From Aspidapion aeneum (lineage: Eukaryota > Arthropoda > Insecta > Coleoptera > Brentidae): 64,000 nucleotides of DNA. Under the pieces are notes generated by a model, which had not been told where the DNA came from, made no database searches, and saw only the letters and a list, made by a program, of their open reading frames with translations. Below, in pieces: positions 32,077-42,136 of this stretch; position 1 is the stretch's first letter, and every line of letters starts with the position of its first letter. The translations under genes were made by a program, and so were the position numbers. Location: assembly GCA_963576565.1 (NCBI GenBank), contig OY755038.1, positions 138,766,989 to 138,830,988 of the forward strand. The letters run 5' to 3'.

Positions 32077-32572
32077 TACCTTCCTAGCCCGCGTAGCAAT
32101 AATTAGAGAAGGTATTAGTTTTGACGAAAATTTTTTTTTTGAGATAACGTCAAAAATGTGTTACTGGGTGTATTTTGACCTAGCTTAGCAATATCGTCGT
32201 GTGTGTGCATGTGTGTATATTATTCTGTCCGTAACACGATAGCTCCTAAACCGTTGAACCGATTTTCATAAAAATTTTAGGTAAAATAGTGTTTGACACT
32301 TCTACGAGCTTATTAGATTTTGGTCATAATCTATTAAGGCTAATGACAGTTTTTTGACAATTAAAATTTTTTAAAAATGCTAAGTTTTTAATGGCGCGTC
32401 GTAACAATATGTGGTTTTCGGAATGTAGTAGACTACAGTTTGCTTAAAAATTTGTGTTATAACCAAGAGCTTTAGTTTCTGAGATATTTACAAAAAACTG
32501 TTTTCAAGGCTGATATATCATGGCTTCACTTAAAGTGTGCTAATAGGCTAGCTAGGAAGGTATCAGATCCGT
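32077..32572. mobile_element. MITE family with TACCTTCCTAGC ends, copy 1
   Basis: It starts TACCTTCCTAGCCCGCGTAG and ends GCTAGCTAGGAAGGTATCAG, giving 12-14 bp inverted ends. A second copy in the same orientation at 56542-57066 shares most of its length, including the phrase CTGTCCGTAACACGA. The shared right flank TCAGATCCGT probably belongs to the element. It has no coding capacity. Confidence 0.8.
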
Positions 32573-32974
32573 CATGAATCCATTTATTTTTATATAACAG
32601 GCCTGTGGGTTATTATTTGAGCTACCAATTTGATAAGATAGTTGTGCAGGAGAAATAGTGTAAAAGATATATACGGCGTTATCTTGAAACACATTTGGAT
32701 CGATTGCGCTCCCTAGGGGCAAAACTTATAAAAAAAATAGACAGCTAGAAAATAAAAAAAATTGGCAGCTAGAAAATAGGTACGTGAAGGCCGACGTGCG
32801 TGCCAAGTTTCATTACTCTAGCTTAAACCGTTCAGAATTAAAAAAATATTTTAACACTTTTTAACTGTGTTAATTTTGGGTGTTAACATGTCAGGCAGTG
32901 GGATTATTAGTAATCGATTAACAAAGGTGTTGTAAAATCTTCATCAAAAAACCCACGAAAGACGCTATGGCCCC
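32573..32974. other. Non-coding spacer
   Basis: No coding or repeat structure was recognised beyond AT richness. Confidence 0.35.
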
Positions 32975-33240
32975 AGACTATAAACAACAATTCCAAACCA
33001 GGGGTGAAAAATTATTAAAAAAAGTTTTCTGTGCTTTAACTGGCATTCCTATACTGTGGTATTGACCGTGATTGGAAGTTTTAGAAATTTATATTCATGG
33101 CTGGTTTTGGTAGCCTAATTGGTAGGGTGTTGGCGTACAAAGCCAAATGTTCAAGTTCCGGCTGAAGTACAGGAAACTTTTTTATAATTTTTCCTTCTTT
33201 AATTGCACCCCTTGGAATTGTTGTTTACGGTTTTGAGTAA
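32975..33240. repeat. Fold-back repeat with a tRNA-like core
   Basis: The ends are inverted copies of about 60 bases (TAAACAACAATTCCAA to TTGGAATTGTTGTTTA). The middle carries a tRNA-like pattern: A-box-like TAGCCTAATTGG at 33111-33122, an anticodon-arm-like TTGGC...GCCAA pair, and a B-box-like GTTCAAGTTCC at 33149-33159. It lacks a proper acceptor stem, so it is not a functional tRNA. Confidence 0.6.
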
Positions 33241-33419
33241 AACTTTGCATTATTGCACTTTGGTCCTTAAAATTATTATTGGCAACACGATTAAAAATGT
33301 TTATACATAAAGGTGATCTCATGATTTTAGACGATAATACTTACGTCTAATGTGATTTTCCAATTTAACATTAGAAAATCGGTTGAATGGTTGGTTGTGT
33401 TAATACCCTAAAAAATGGC

Positions 33420-33560
33420 GTTCCTATACTGTGGCACCATTATTGGAAGTTTAAAAAATTTATAATAATTATCTTGGTGGTACAAGTGGTAGGGCGTTGG
33501 GGTACAAAGCCAATGGTTCCAGGTTCTTGTCCTGGCTGAAGCACCATAAAAAAAATTATA
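33420..33560. repeat. Second copy of the tRNA-like block
   Basis: The block from TATACTGTGG through TGGTAGGGCGTTGGGGTACA and CCTGGCTGAAGCACC parallels 33050-33180. It keeps the same order of parts with more changes. Confidence 0.6.
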
Positions 33561-33785
33561 TTTTTTTTCCTTAATTTCATCCCTGGTAAAATAATATTGT
33601 TTCGTGTAGCGACTTTTATGTGTGTGCGCCTGGCCAGCAATTTTGACGCTGTCGCTCCCTTTATCTCCTTTTAAGATAGTTGTTAATCACCGCCAGGAGC
33701 GATGTATTTTCTACAAGACTTTAAATTAAAGGTAGTTTTTTAGAATATTCTGTGGTTTGTGCTAATCATTTGATAATATTTTTAG

Positions 33786-34040
33786 TGATGATGAACACCT
33801 TACTTCGTTATGTGAGTTTGTGGTTTATAAAATTCAAAAACCGAGGCATCCCGAAGCAGTGCGAAGGATATTTTGCCTATCAGAATCGTGCCTCTTAGAA
33901 AGAGATCCTCAAACCTACAGTATTTGTACTTTAAAGCCTTTATGTGATATATTTGCTTTGATTAGAGATAATATAAATCCTCAGCTTTTCAGTATTCAGT
34001 ATATGAATGGACAAGTGCGCACTTACTCTTCGACAGACAG
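33786..34040 (+). CDS. Rme-8: RME-8 / DNAJC13 exon A
   Basis: A TTTTTAG acceptor at 33779-33785 opens a frame reading [18 protein letters not shown], then [20 protein letters not shown] and [20 protein letters not shown], ending [10 protein letters not shown] with a GTAGGT donor at 34041. These match the N-terminal third of RME-8/DNAJC13, the endosomal J-domain protein that works with Hsc70 and clathrin in receptor recycling. The exon is 255 bases, has no lesion and joins exon B in frame through a split Arg codon. The identification rests on remembered family sequence and is strong. Confidence 0.88.
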
Positions 34041-34123
34041 GTAGGTTTAAACTTGTTCAAATAAGATTTAAGTTTAGCAATAAAAAAAAATATATATATA
34101 TTTACAATAGTATCCTTGAACTA

Positions 34124-34724
34124 TACAGGGTGTCCCAAATAAAAGCAACTGCATGGGGATTTCCGAAACGGTAAGTGATACGAGTTTGTTTAAATGAGAA
34201 AAAAGTTGCGCCATTCTAAGCCCAATCAGATGCTGTATCAAAATTAACGCAACTACGGCCTTTGTTTTACAGCCGACCAAGTGAAAAACATTTTTTTAAA
34301 TAAATTCACATTTTCCGTCATTCAAAGATAGGCTTATTATACATGGTTGAAAAGCTCTTTTGATACTCTATTGACGTATAAATTCAATATGGCAATCATA
34401 AGAAATAACAAAGTTGGCTATGGGTTCAAAAAAACTAGAAAGCCTAGAAAAAACTTGTTTACGTCATTCGATTGACCCTAGTTGCTAATAAAAAACTACC
34501 AAATTTCATTAAATTTGTTTGCAAGATCTAGGCGGTTTTCAATTTTTTAAAAAACACAATTTTTAGTTTTTGCTCGATATTTTAGTAACCCCTGTAGATA
34601 TCTTTAATATTGATACAGCACCTGATTGGGCCCAAGCGCAACTTTTTTCTTATTTTAATTTAACTCGTATCTCTTACCGTTTCCGAAATCCCCATGTAGT
34701 GGCTTTTATCTGGGACACCCAGTA
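34124..34724. mobile_element. MITE with about 115-bp terminal inverted repeats, TA duplication
   Basis: It starts TACAGGGTGTCCCAAATAAA and ends with the inverse of TACTGGGTGTCCCAGATAAA. The ends match over about 115 bases, including GGGGATTTCCGAAACGGTAA. TA flanks it at 34122-34123 and 34725-34726. It lies in an RME-8 intron. Its interior is unrelated to the MITE at 22041, though the first 12 bases agree. Confidence 0.9.
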
Positions 34725-34759
34725 TACTGTGTCCACAGATTGAGTGCCGGTACAAATGA

Positions 34760-35020
34760 CAAAAAAATTGATTTAGATTCAGATTTTTTGGAAATTACCC
34801 TGGCTTGGTCTCAAACTCAGATGTTAAGAAAATAAGCCAAATCAATTAATATACAGAGTGGTATAGTAGGCTGATTTGATGATGTAAGGTATAAACGACA
34901 AACAAATTTTGATTTAGATTCTGATTTTCCGGGAATTGCTCCTGCTTGGTTGTTAAAGAAATTAGCCATATCAATTAATATACACGGTGGTTTAGTAGGC
35001 TGATTTGATAAAAGGCGTTA
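34760..35020 (+). repeat. Two-copy tandem duplication, about 141-base period
   Basis: ATTTAGATTCAGATTTT at 34771 and ATTTAGATTCTGATTTT at 34912 start two copies, each ending near TAGTAGGCTGATTTGAT. Similarity is about 80 percent with a small deletion in the second. Confidence 0.8.
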
Positions 35021-35034
35021 AGAGTAAAGTAAAC

Positions 35035-35253
35035 CTTTGTTTTAAAAGATTATGGAAAAGGTTATTAAAAAGAGTGGTTTAGACAAAAGTTACGGCATAT
35101 TCTCAATTTTCAGAAACATCAGCCAACTTTGATTTTGTAAGTCAATTATTAATATTTTTGTTAGTCGATTTTCACCTGACTTTTCTGAAAATTGAGAATG
35201 CTCTCTCGCTAAACAATTTTTCTTAATAACCTTTTCTGATATCTCTTAAAACA
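35035..35253. repeat. Intron hairpin, about 70-80 bp arms
   Basis: The arm 35035-35118 (with GGAAAAGGTTATTAA and ATTCTCAATTTTCAGAAA) recurs inverted at 35182-35253. The loop is about 65 bases. It is a likely decayed MITE. Confidence 0.75.
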
Positions 35254-35480
35254 ATTATTTAGGAAATATATCGTAAATATAGCAAAATACTTTGGGAGGG
35301 GATCAAGGGGGATCAACTCCCCCCGAAATTTTTAGCACTCAAATACAAAAAAAGATTTACTAGTGATACGTAATAGAGATATGGGCAATTCGCATATTTA
35401 TAATGGAAGACGAATAGCCAACACTATAATATAAAAACAGTATTTTCATCAGGAAATACCACAAGGAGTTTTGTAACTAA

Positions 35481-35766
35481 AACAAATCCAGAAAATCCCG
35501 TGTGAGTGTGGTAAATCATATGTATGTGAAACGAAACGCCCTCTTCAGGTTAGACTAATGAACATCTAAAAAGTACTCAATTAGGGGATATTGAAAAATC
35601 CGGTTTAGCGGATCATGCATGGTCAAATGATCACAGGATTCAATGGTCAGTAGCTAAAGTTTTGCATAAGTCGAATTGGCGAAAACGAAAGTTTATTGAA
35701 GCTGCGTTTATAATGCAGAATAAAGAAGTTTTCAGTCAACCAAGCACGGACATAGCAAACATATAG
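35481..35766 (+). pseudogene. Penelope-like element, GIY-YIG endonuclease remnant
   Basis: The first frame reads IPCECGKSYVCETKRPLQVR, a Penelope GIY-YIG entry in which the usual Y-I-G reads Y-V-C. After a one-base shift the second frame reads EKSGLADHAWSNDHRIQWS, then NWRKRKFIEAAFIMQ and SQPSTDIANI, the canonical C-terminus of Penelope endonucleases. The RT is absent, so it is a 5'-truncated dead copy in the RME-8 intron. Confidence 0.85.
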
Positions 35767-36338
35767 GAACCACTCCTTAAGGAAAACAAGCGTCTTAAGA
35801 TTTAAAAAAGGGAGCGGGGCGTCACACCTGACTGCACACCAAGTCATATAAGTACACTGGATTGTTTAGTTTACACTTGGAAACGGTTAGAGATACTTAC
35901 TAACCAAAACGTCTTGTTTAAAATAAAGAAAGACAATGGAAGTCGGAGATTTTGTTTTAACTAAAAATACTATCTGAATTTTGGTTTTCGAGATATTGAA
36001 AATAATCGCAAAATTCAATTTTAAAGCAATATTTTTCACCCAACATGAAATCTTTCTTTAATTTCAATATTAGTTGGAAATGCATTAGATCCGTTATACA
36101 CCGTTTTTGCATGTTATTCCAGGACTAACATTAATATTGATAAATACTTTTTTGGTTGATAACGTTTTGGAAAGGTTTGATCTCAGCAAAAATTAAAAAT
36201 CATGCTAGAAATGAACATTTTGTGAAATTCCCAAGTCAAAACGCAAATTTCCCAAAATTCTACTTGAAACTTCTTACCCCCCCCCCCCCGGATTTTTTTT
36301 CCTTGGAACGGCCATGACTCGCGTTTAATTTATTTTAG
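35767..36338. other. RME-8 intron sequence with a C11 run
   Basis: A run of C's lies at about 36280-36290. No other structure was recognised. Confidence 0.4.
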
Positions 36339-36588
36339 GGACTCCTTATTAGCATCACTTCTAGACAATGTGCGAGCTTCAGGAAATACAGATGTTCATG
36401 TATCTATGACTCCGACACAAAGGGGCGTGCGTCTAGGTCCCTTACACGTACCTCTAGAAGAAGAAATAGAGAGTTTACACTTGAAATTTTTGCAAAGCCC
36501 ACCACCGTCCTACAGTTTTATGAATTGTGTGGAAAGATTTAATGCCAATGTACCCTATAGTGGTCTTCTGTACAGTGTTACACAGGAG
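36339..36588 (+). CDS. Rme-8: RME-8 / DNAJC13 exon B
   Basis: The TTTTAG acceptor ends at 36338. The split codon completes Arg, then [40 protein letters not shown] and [20 protein letters not shown] follow, with a GTAATA donor after 36588. This is the block that directly follows exon A in RME-8/DNAJC13. Both exons are intact. No further RME-8 exon is visible on the plus strand to the window end, so the next intron is probably over 27 kb. Confidence 0.88.
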
Positions 36589-37042
36589 GTAATAAATAAT
36601 TTAATTTCAATAATTTTTCCAACTATTTTTTGAATATTCTATTAAAATGTTTTTGGAAGCGTGTAATTATTTTTAAAATCTGTCAAATAGTTTTCAAGAT
36701 ACTTTTATATAATTTTATGTTTTTTACTTCGTTAATTTTTTAAAAAACCGATTTATAAATATATTACAGTACAACATCTATAGTCCGGTCATGCGCCAAA
36801 TCGTACAATCCAGTAATCCGGCGCTACCTTCTTTTCTGCAAAGCTTTTGTTCTGCAGATGTTTATATGGGTTATAATAATCGCAAAAACAAAATGTAACA
36901 CAGATACAGTGGATGCTTAAGACGCCCATTAAAATGGAAAAATGGAGATTATCGAGTTGGCGATTTTCAGCCGTAACACCATGACGCGCCGTGGCACACG
37001 GTCTACTACCTACTCTCGCAAAATAAACACTGAACAACGTGA
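36589..37042. other. RME-8 intron sequence before the giant LTR element
   Basis: AT-rich, no structure recognised. It contains the left flank of the LTR that starts at 37043. Confidence 0.4.
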
Positions 37043-39663
37043 TGTGACGCTATAAAATTGTGACACTATAAAAGCACGTTGGGTGCCAATTTGTGACACA
37101 TAAAAACGTTGGTCGACTTTTGCGACACTAATAAAACGTTGTAATCACTCTATTAATTACTGAGTAATTAAACAAATATCTGGAAGCAGAACTGTATTTT
37201 CCAGCTAGGAAAAAAACATTGATATGCTCGGTAACTTTTATACAGTGGAGAAGGGGGGTTCAGAAATAAGAAAAATTCAAGCGCCACATGTATTTTAATA
37301 TCAATGTCTTACAAAAAGGATCTTAACGTTGTAGCGAAACAATGAAACTCTACCTACTTCCGAGGCTTCCAGATTATTTGTGTAATTAAAAAAAAAAACA
37401 AAAAAAAAATGAGTAATGAAAGATTCTGAATGAATTAAAATGACACAAACGATAACAGTCAATAGGTAGACAAACATCTCCGACAGGGTAAAAAGTCTGT
37501 TATAGTGTACCCACATTTGAGTCAGTAGTGGAGAGACTCCATTACCTACTTTAATGGTTTTCAAAAAATAAAATACACTCCAAAATATTCCATCATAGGG
37601 GAGATCTGGAAATATCTGCTGTCATTATTCTATATTGGATAGAATGAGACATACAGCAACCCAGTCCGAGATCTACCCCATGAGGTAAAACAGTGTCATA
37701 AAAACACAAAAAAAATGTCACCTCATCTCTCTTTTGTCTCTGCAAAGTTGGTCATTGTGTTGTACAAATAACGCAAAGATTTAGTTCATCTTGTTTATTT
37801 CAAAGGCTGAATGAAAATGAAATTGATCACAAAAAAAAATTAAACCAAGTTGGAACAAACAGTAAGGTCTTTCAATTGCACAGTAAAATTCAAGTTAGTT
37901 ATGCCGCAAAATTGTGGTTATGACGTCATACCCTACCTTGCGGTTACAAGAAATGTAAAAAAAATATTATTTATAAAAAAAATTAAATCTAAAGCTTGAT
38001 GAATGAATGAACCTTGGTCCTGTTGTTATTTTATAATTAAATTGGTGTTTTATTTTGTGAACCTGGAGGTGTTGTTCCCAGACATCTTCCGCTACTTCGG
38101 GACCTGGTCCTGCCTGCACCCTCCCTCGTGCTTGCTTAGCACATCACGCTAGGGCAGCAAATGGGTCTTAATATTGCTGATATTGCTGGGTACTTGCCCC
38201 GAGCGTAAAACCCTGTGGAAAATGAAATCTTTCAGTTTTCTGGAATCCGTCGTTTTGCACGAAGTTCCCCTACCCAGAGTAACCTAAATCAAGAACCCCA
38301 TGACGACTCAATAAAATAAAGCAGATTTCAACAGATGAATAAAACAACCCCACATACCTTTCCCAGGGTTACAGTGCTACAACCGGCTTCACACCAGCAC
38401 GAACGTCCCGCTGATGGAGTGGACAGCGGAGTAGACAAAGAAGAAAAACAATATATAGTTTTTATCCAAAACGTGGTTTAAAAAATATAAAAAAAACTCC
38501 AATAATTCCACACATCTTTTTTAGAAAAATTACATTACACAACGAACAATGGTTACAATTTGGGAGGCAGTTCATATTATCTTAAAAAAATCCCCAAATA
38601 AAAAATCTAACTTATCAATTCTTTTCCAGTAGAAATGGCGTAGGCCGCCTTGAGTCCCTCAATCAGAGGATGTAAGCCGTCACTAAAAATACGCCAAAAA
38701 CGACGGACTCACGCTTCACAGTCTCTCACAGGAAAAAACCTGCATTCACAGCAGTGCCAGTAATCAAAAAAAAAAAAAATCAATGGCGATACCAAAAGAC
38801 TGGGCTGTTGGCCAGCCAATTCTTTAGGAAAGAGAGGACACCTTGTCCAAAAAAAAATGAACAAGCCGGAAATAGCTTCTTAATTGGGTGGGGCAACAGT
38901 ACCAACCAAACTTTCTCGGTAAAATTCAAATAAAAATGCAAACCCATTTATAAAACACTCGCCAACAAAACTTCCCTAGCGGTTGGGTTTGTAAGCCTGC
39001 CAAAAACCCCGCCATTCCCAAACTATCCAATGACGAAGCACACTAGTACTTCAGTACAAGTCTGTAGGGGGCAGCATCAATCAAGGGAATATTCCAAACC
39101 CGTCCACCGCGCATTGAGGTGTTGTCGGATCTATTTCTACTGATTTCTATTTTTATAAACGAGGACTTCGAGATGCACATGCACAGACCAAAAAAAATTT
39201 CAAAACGGACCACTGCCAACATAGCAAGTAGGAGAAAAATAACCAGTTAGACTATAAGAAGTTTAGTATTGAAACCATCAACTGCAATATCAATTACTGG
39301 AAATCAGAGCATGCATCAAACCCAGGAATATTCGAACACTCAACCAATTCCCATATGAGTAAAGCCATACTAAGTGTAGAATTTAGTTGTATTTTAGTTA
39401 TATTTTTAGTCAAAAGTTTCCTTTGCTCTTTATATATGTTTTCTCTAAGATTCATATTTTTTGACGCCATTTTTGTACAACATTTTTACATTAATACAGT
39501 TGTTTCTGAACTTTGAACGTGAACATACGCCATCCAACCACTGCTTAAGCTCGACATGACGATGCTCAGATGTTAAGTTTTCTCACCACTAGCCAGCCCT
39601 GCATAACCCTTTGATCCGACTGAGTTAGATAATAACTTTATTTAACTATGATTATATATTAAT
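37043..39663 (-). repeat. Long LTR, left copy (3' LTR), with the empty LINE-C site
   Basis: It starts TGTGACGC. The first 110 bases hold about four degenerate units around TGTGACACTATAAAA. Near 37741-37760 the sequence CTGCAAAGTTGGTCATTG is uninterrupted, where the other copy holds LINE-C. It is about 350 bases longer than the right copy around 38213-38620. Confidence 0.8.
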
Positions 39664-40206
39664 TTATATATCAAAATACGATTTTGTTTATTCTTTTAGT
39701 CCTGGTTTTTATCCCTCGTTTATCCCCAATTTACAAAATTGCATGACTTGCATGTATTTATTTTATCTTCTCCTCTGATTAAAGTAGTAAAGATATCAAA
39801 GTGGGCGGAGCCTCAGTGGTTCCTGGTTAAACCGTGGACCCAAATATGTTTTCGTGCAACAAAAACTAGCTAATCTGTGAAGAGGAGAGAGGAAAATATA
39901 AATAAACGAACGTCGAAAATAAATGAAATGTGTTCCGACTGTTCCTGAAAACAAGACGCTAGCCCTACCAAGTCCACTTCCAATCCCTGTCTTCGCATGC
40001 GTAGATCTACCAATATTATTTACCTCATGATTAGAATAGATGTACAAGGTGATTTTCACTTGAATGATTCTAACCACATGAAAATAGAAAGTTTCAAAAA
40101 CCTAACCTAACGAAACCTAATCAGATCTAACCGAACCGAACCAAAGCAAACTAAACCAATATTTTTTTTCAAAACAAAAAACTTTCCTGACTTCCTACCT
40201 GGGATC
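39664..40206. other. LTR/internal border region, duplicated inverted at 53680-53985
   Basis: The stretch 39664-39960 is present as an inverse copy at about 53690-53985. ATCTTCTCCTCTGATT near 39765 is a polypyrimidine block that reads as a polypurine tract on the minus strand and might mark the LTR border. Short CCGAA runs lie near 40129. Confidence 0.5.
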
Positions 40207-40825
40207 CTAGAGGATGTGAATCCGAACCGGACCGTACCGAACCGCACAGCAATTACCCTTTGTCGAACGAGGTAAAGGTCCACAGAAATCCGTCGAAATA
40301 ATTTCCCAAGGACGAGTTGGTTTTGGGTGAGATATCATCTGATCAGATACACCTTGCGTATCACCTTTATGAGCTGTACAGACAATGCATTTCTTTACAA
40401 AAGTTGCCACGTCCTGGCGCCTTTTTGGCCAGTAATATTTCTGCCAGTCTGTGGACTACCTCTTTCCAATATTCGTTAGATGGTAAAAGTTGAGGGTATT
40501 CTTGTTTGACATATTTATACAACTTATTATCAGTTACTACTACTACTTATTATCTCCAGTTCATAAATTTTAAAGGTGATTCTACGACCCTCTTTACCAT
40601 CTTTTGGTACCATCGATCTTTAATTGCTGTTGAAGCGTCTCTGGGCTGCAAAATTGTATCAATCATGGGTACTGCACGAGACAACATGTCCGGGACAACT
40701 AAATCTTTCCCTTTTCGATCACTTCAAAGTCATATTGCTGCAGTTTTACAGACCAACGAGCAAGTCTTCTACTGGGCTCTTTCAAGCTATGAAGCCATTT
40801 TGACCTAAAATGATCTGTTATGACC
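40207..40825 (-). pseudogene. RNase H end and truncated integrase of the long-LTR element
   Basis: On the minus strand, VITDHFRSKWLHSLKEPS and RLARWSVKLQQYDFEVI are the end of RNase H and the tether. After a frame change WQKYYWPKRRQDVATFVKKC and CIVCTAHKGDT are the integrase zinc domain, and PWEIISTDFCGPLP is the first catalytic Asp block. The protein stops about ten codons later at unrelated sequence, so the rest of the integrase is deleted. Confidence 0.8.
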
Positions 40826-42136
40826 TTAAATCTTAATAAATGCTTTTTCGCAGTCTGGAGTCCAATCGAACTTTTGATTCTTCTTAGTTAGAGCTGTAAT
40901 TGGAGCTATTATCGCTGAAAAATTCTCTATGAAACGTCTATACCAGGATATTGTACCTAAAACTCTACGAACTTCTCTGACAGTTCTTGGCCTCTGGAGC
41001 TCTAACATGGCTTTAATTTTATTAGGGTCGACTCGGATGCCTCGACGGTCCACTACGAATCCTAAATAAGTCATTTCTGGCCTACACAGTTGGCATTTCT
41101 CCCAACTTACCGTTATCTTTGCATTCTGCAATCTTCGTAGGACTTCCTCCGCGATATTTCTGAAGACGATGGCTAATTTCGCCTCTTCAGAAACAGAACA
41201 GCCAAGTCTTTGGAAATACGTGTTCGTGACAGCAATGTAGGTTCCTATAGACTCTCCAGGGCCTTGTTTACGTTTTTGAATTTCCTTCAATAGCTTCTCG
41301 CCATATGAAGAAGGAAGATACTCTGCCATAAACCTTTGTTCCAGCTGTTCCCATGTATGGACTTCTCTACGAACATCTTTATAAAAAGTATAGGCTGATT
41401 TTTCAAAAAGGTCGATCCCTGAGTTTAGTAAAACTTTCTTGCTAACTCCTCTAGCCTGATTTAATTCGTCCACTCTCTCAAAAAATGCGGTGTCAGAGAT
41501 CGTACCCCTCTCGCCTGTAAACTTTAAGTTCCATTTATGCGGAGGTACAGGTGCAACGTGATATGAAGTACCAGGATCACTTGACATTGGTACTGGCGAG
41601 GAACATGAAAATGTTCGTGACTGAGCAATCGGTGCAATGCTACTTTGGAGGGCAGCTAAACTCAATGGAACGGTAGACGGTTGTTAATAATGAAAAGCTG
41701 TTGTACCGTCATTCTGAATCAGCATTGGGGGTGGTGCCTGTTTTGGTGTTTGAGTTGGGTTCGTTAGCATTTGCATTTGCACTGGAGCAATGACCGACGG
41801 TTGGTTCGTAGGCTATTGAGCTGTTCTCTGTGTGCTCGAGTGCTGTGGTTGTGGGAGTTGAGACTGGTTGGGTGTGTTGCGAACATTTATCGATTGGTCT
41901 GAGCTTCGACTCGTCGATTGGCTTTCAGATGCTTCATCATCATCTGAGGCCACGCCAACTCTTAGTAAATCTGTTGCTTGTCTCTGCAACTTCCCAATCA
42001 AACTCAAAGTTTCCGCAACCAGTATTCCTTTTGTCTGGCTTTCTTCAAAGTTGGACGGATTCATGTTGTTAATCCTGGCTAACACGTGTTCCAACCTTAC
42101 AGCTACTTTTCTAAACTCTCCCCCATGATAATTCAT
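40826..42136 (-). pseudogene. Gag fused in frame to the C-terminal end of RT (internal deletion)
   Basis: From 42136 down, an N-terminal gag region (VRLEHVLARINNMNPSNF, Ser/Gln-rich linker) is followed by two in-frame stops near 41815 and 41686, then the capsid core (PPHKWNLKFTGERGTISDTA, FMAEYLPSSYGEKLLKEIQK). After VFRNIAEEVLRRLQNAKI the sequence is suddenly RT: WEKCQLCRPEMTYLGFVVD and VLGTISWYRRFIENFSAII. The nucleocapsid end, protease and the catalytic half of RT are missing, and the frame is kept across the join. RNase H follows after a second deletion (AFIKI to VITDH). Confidence 0.85.

Noticed and set aside
33100..33170. Functional tRNA gene
   Set aside because: Box A and B-like motifs are present, but there is no acceptor stem pairing and the block is repeated inside a fold-back.
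36275..36292. C-run as a G-quadruplex element
   Set aside because: It is a single C run, not four spaced runs; more likely a simple homopolymer.
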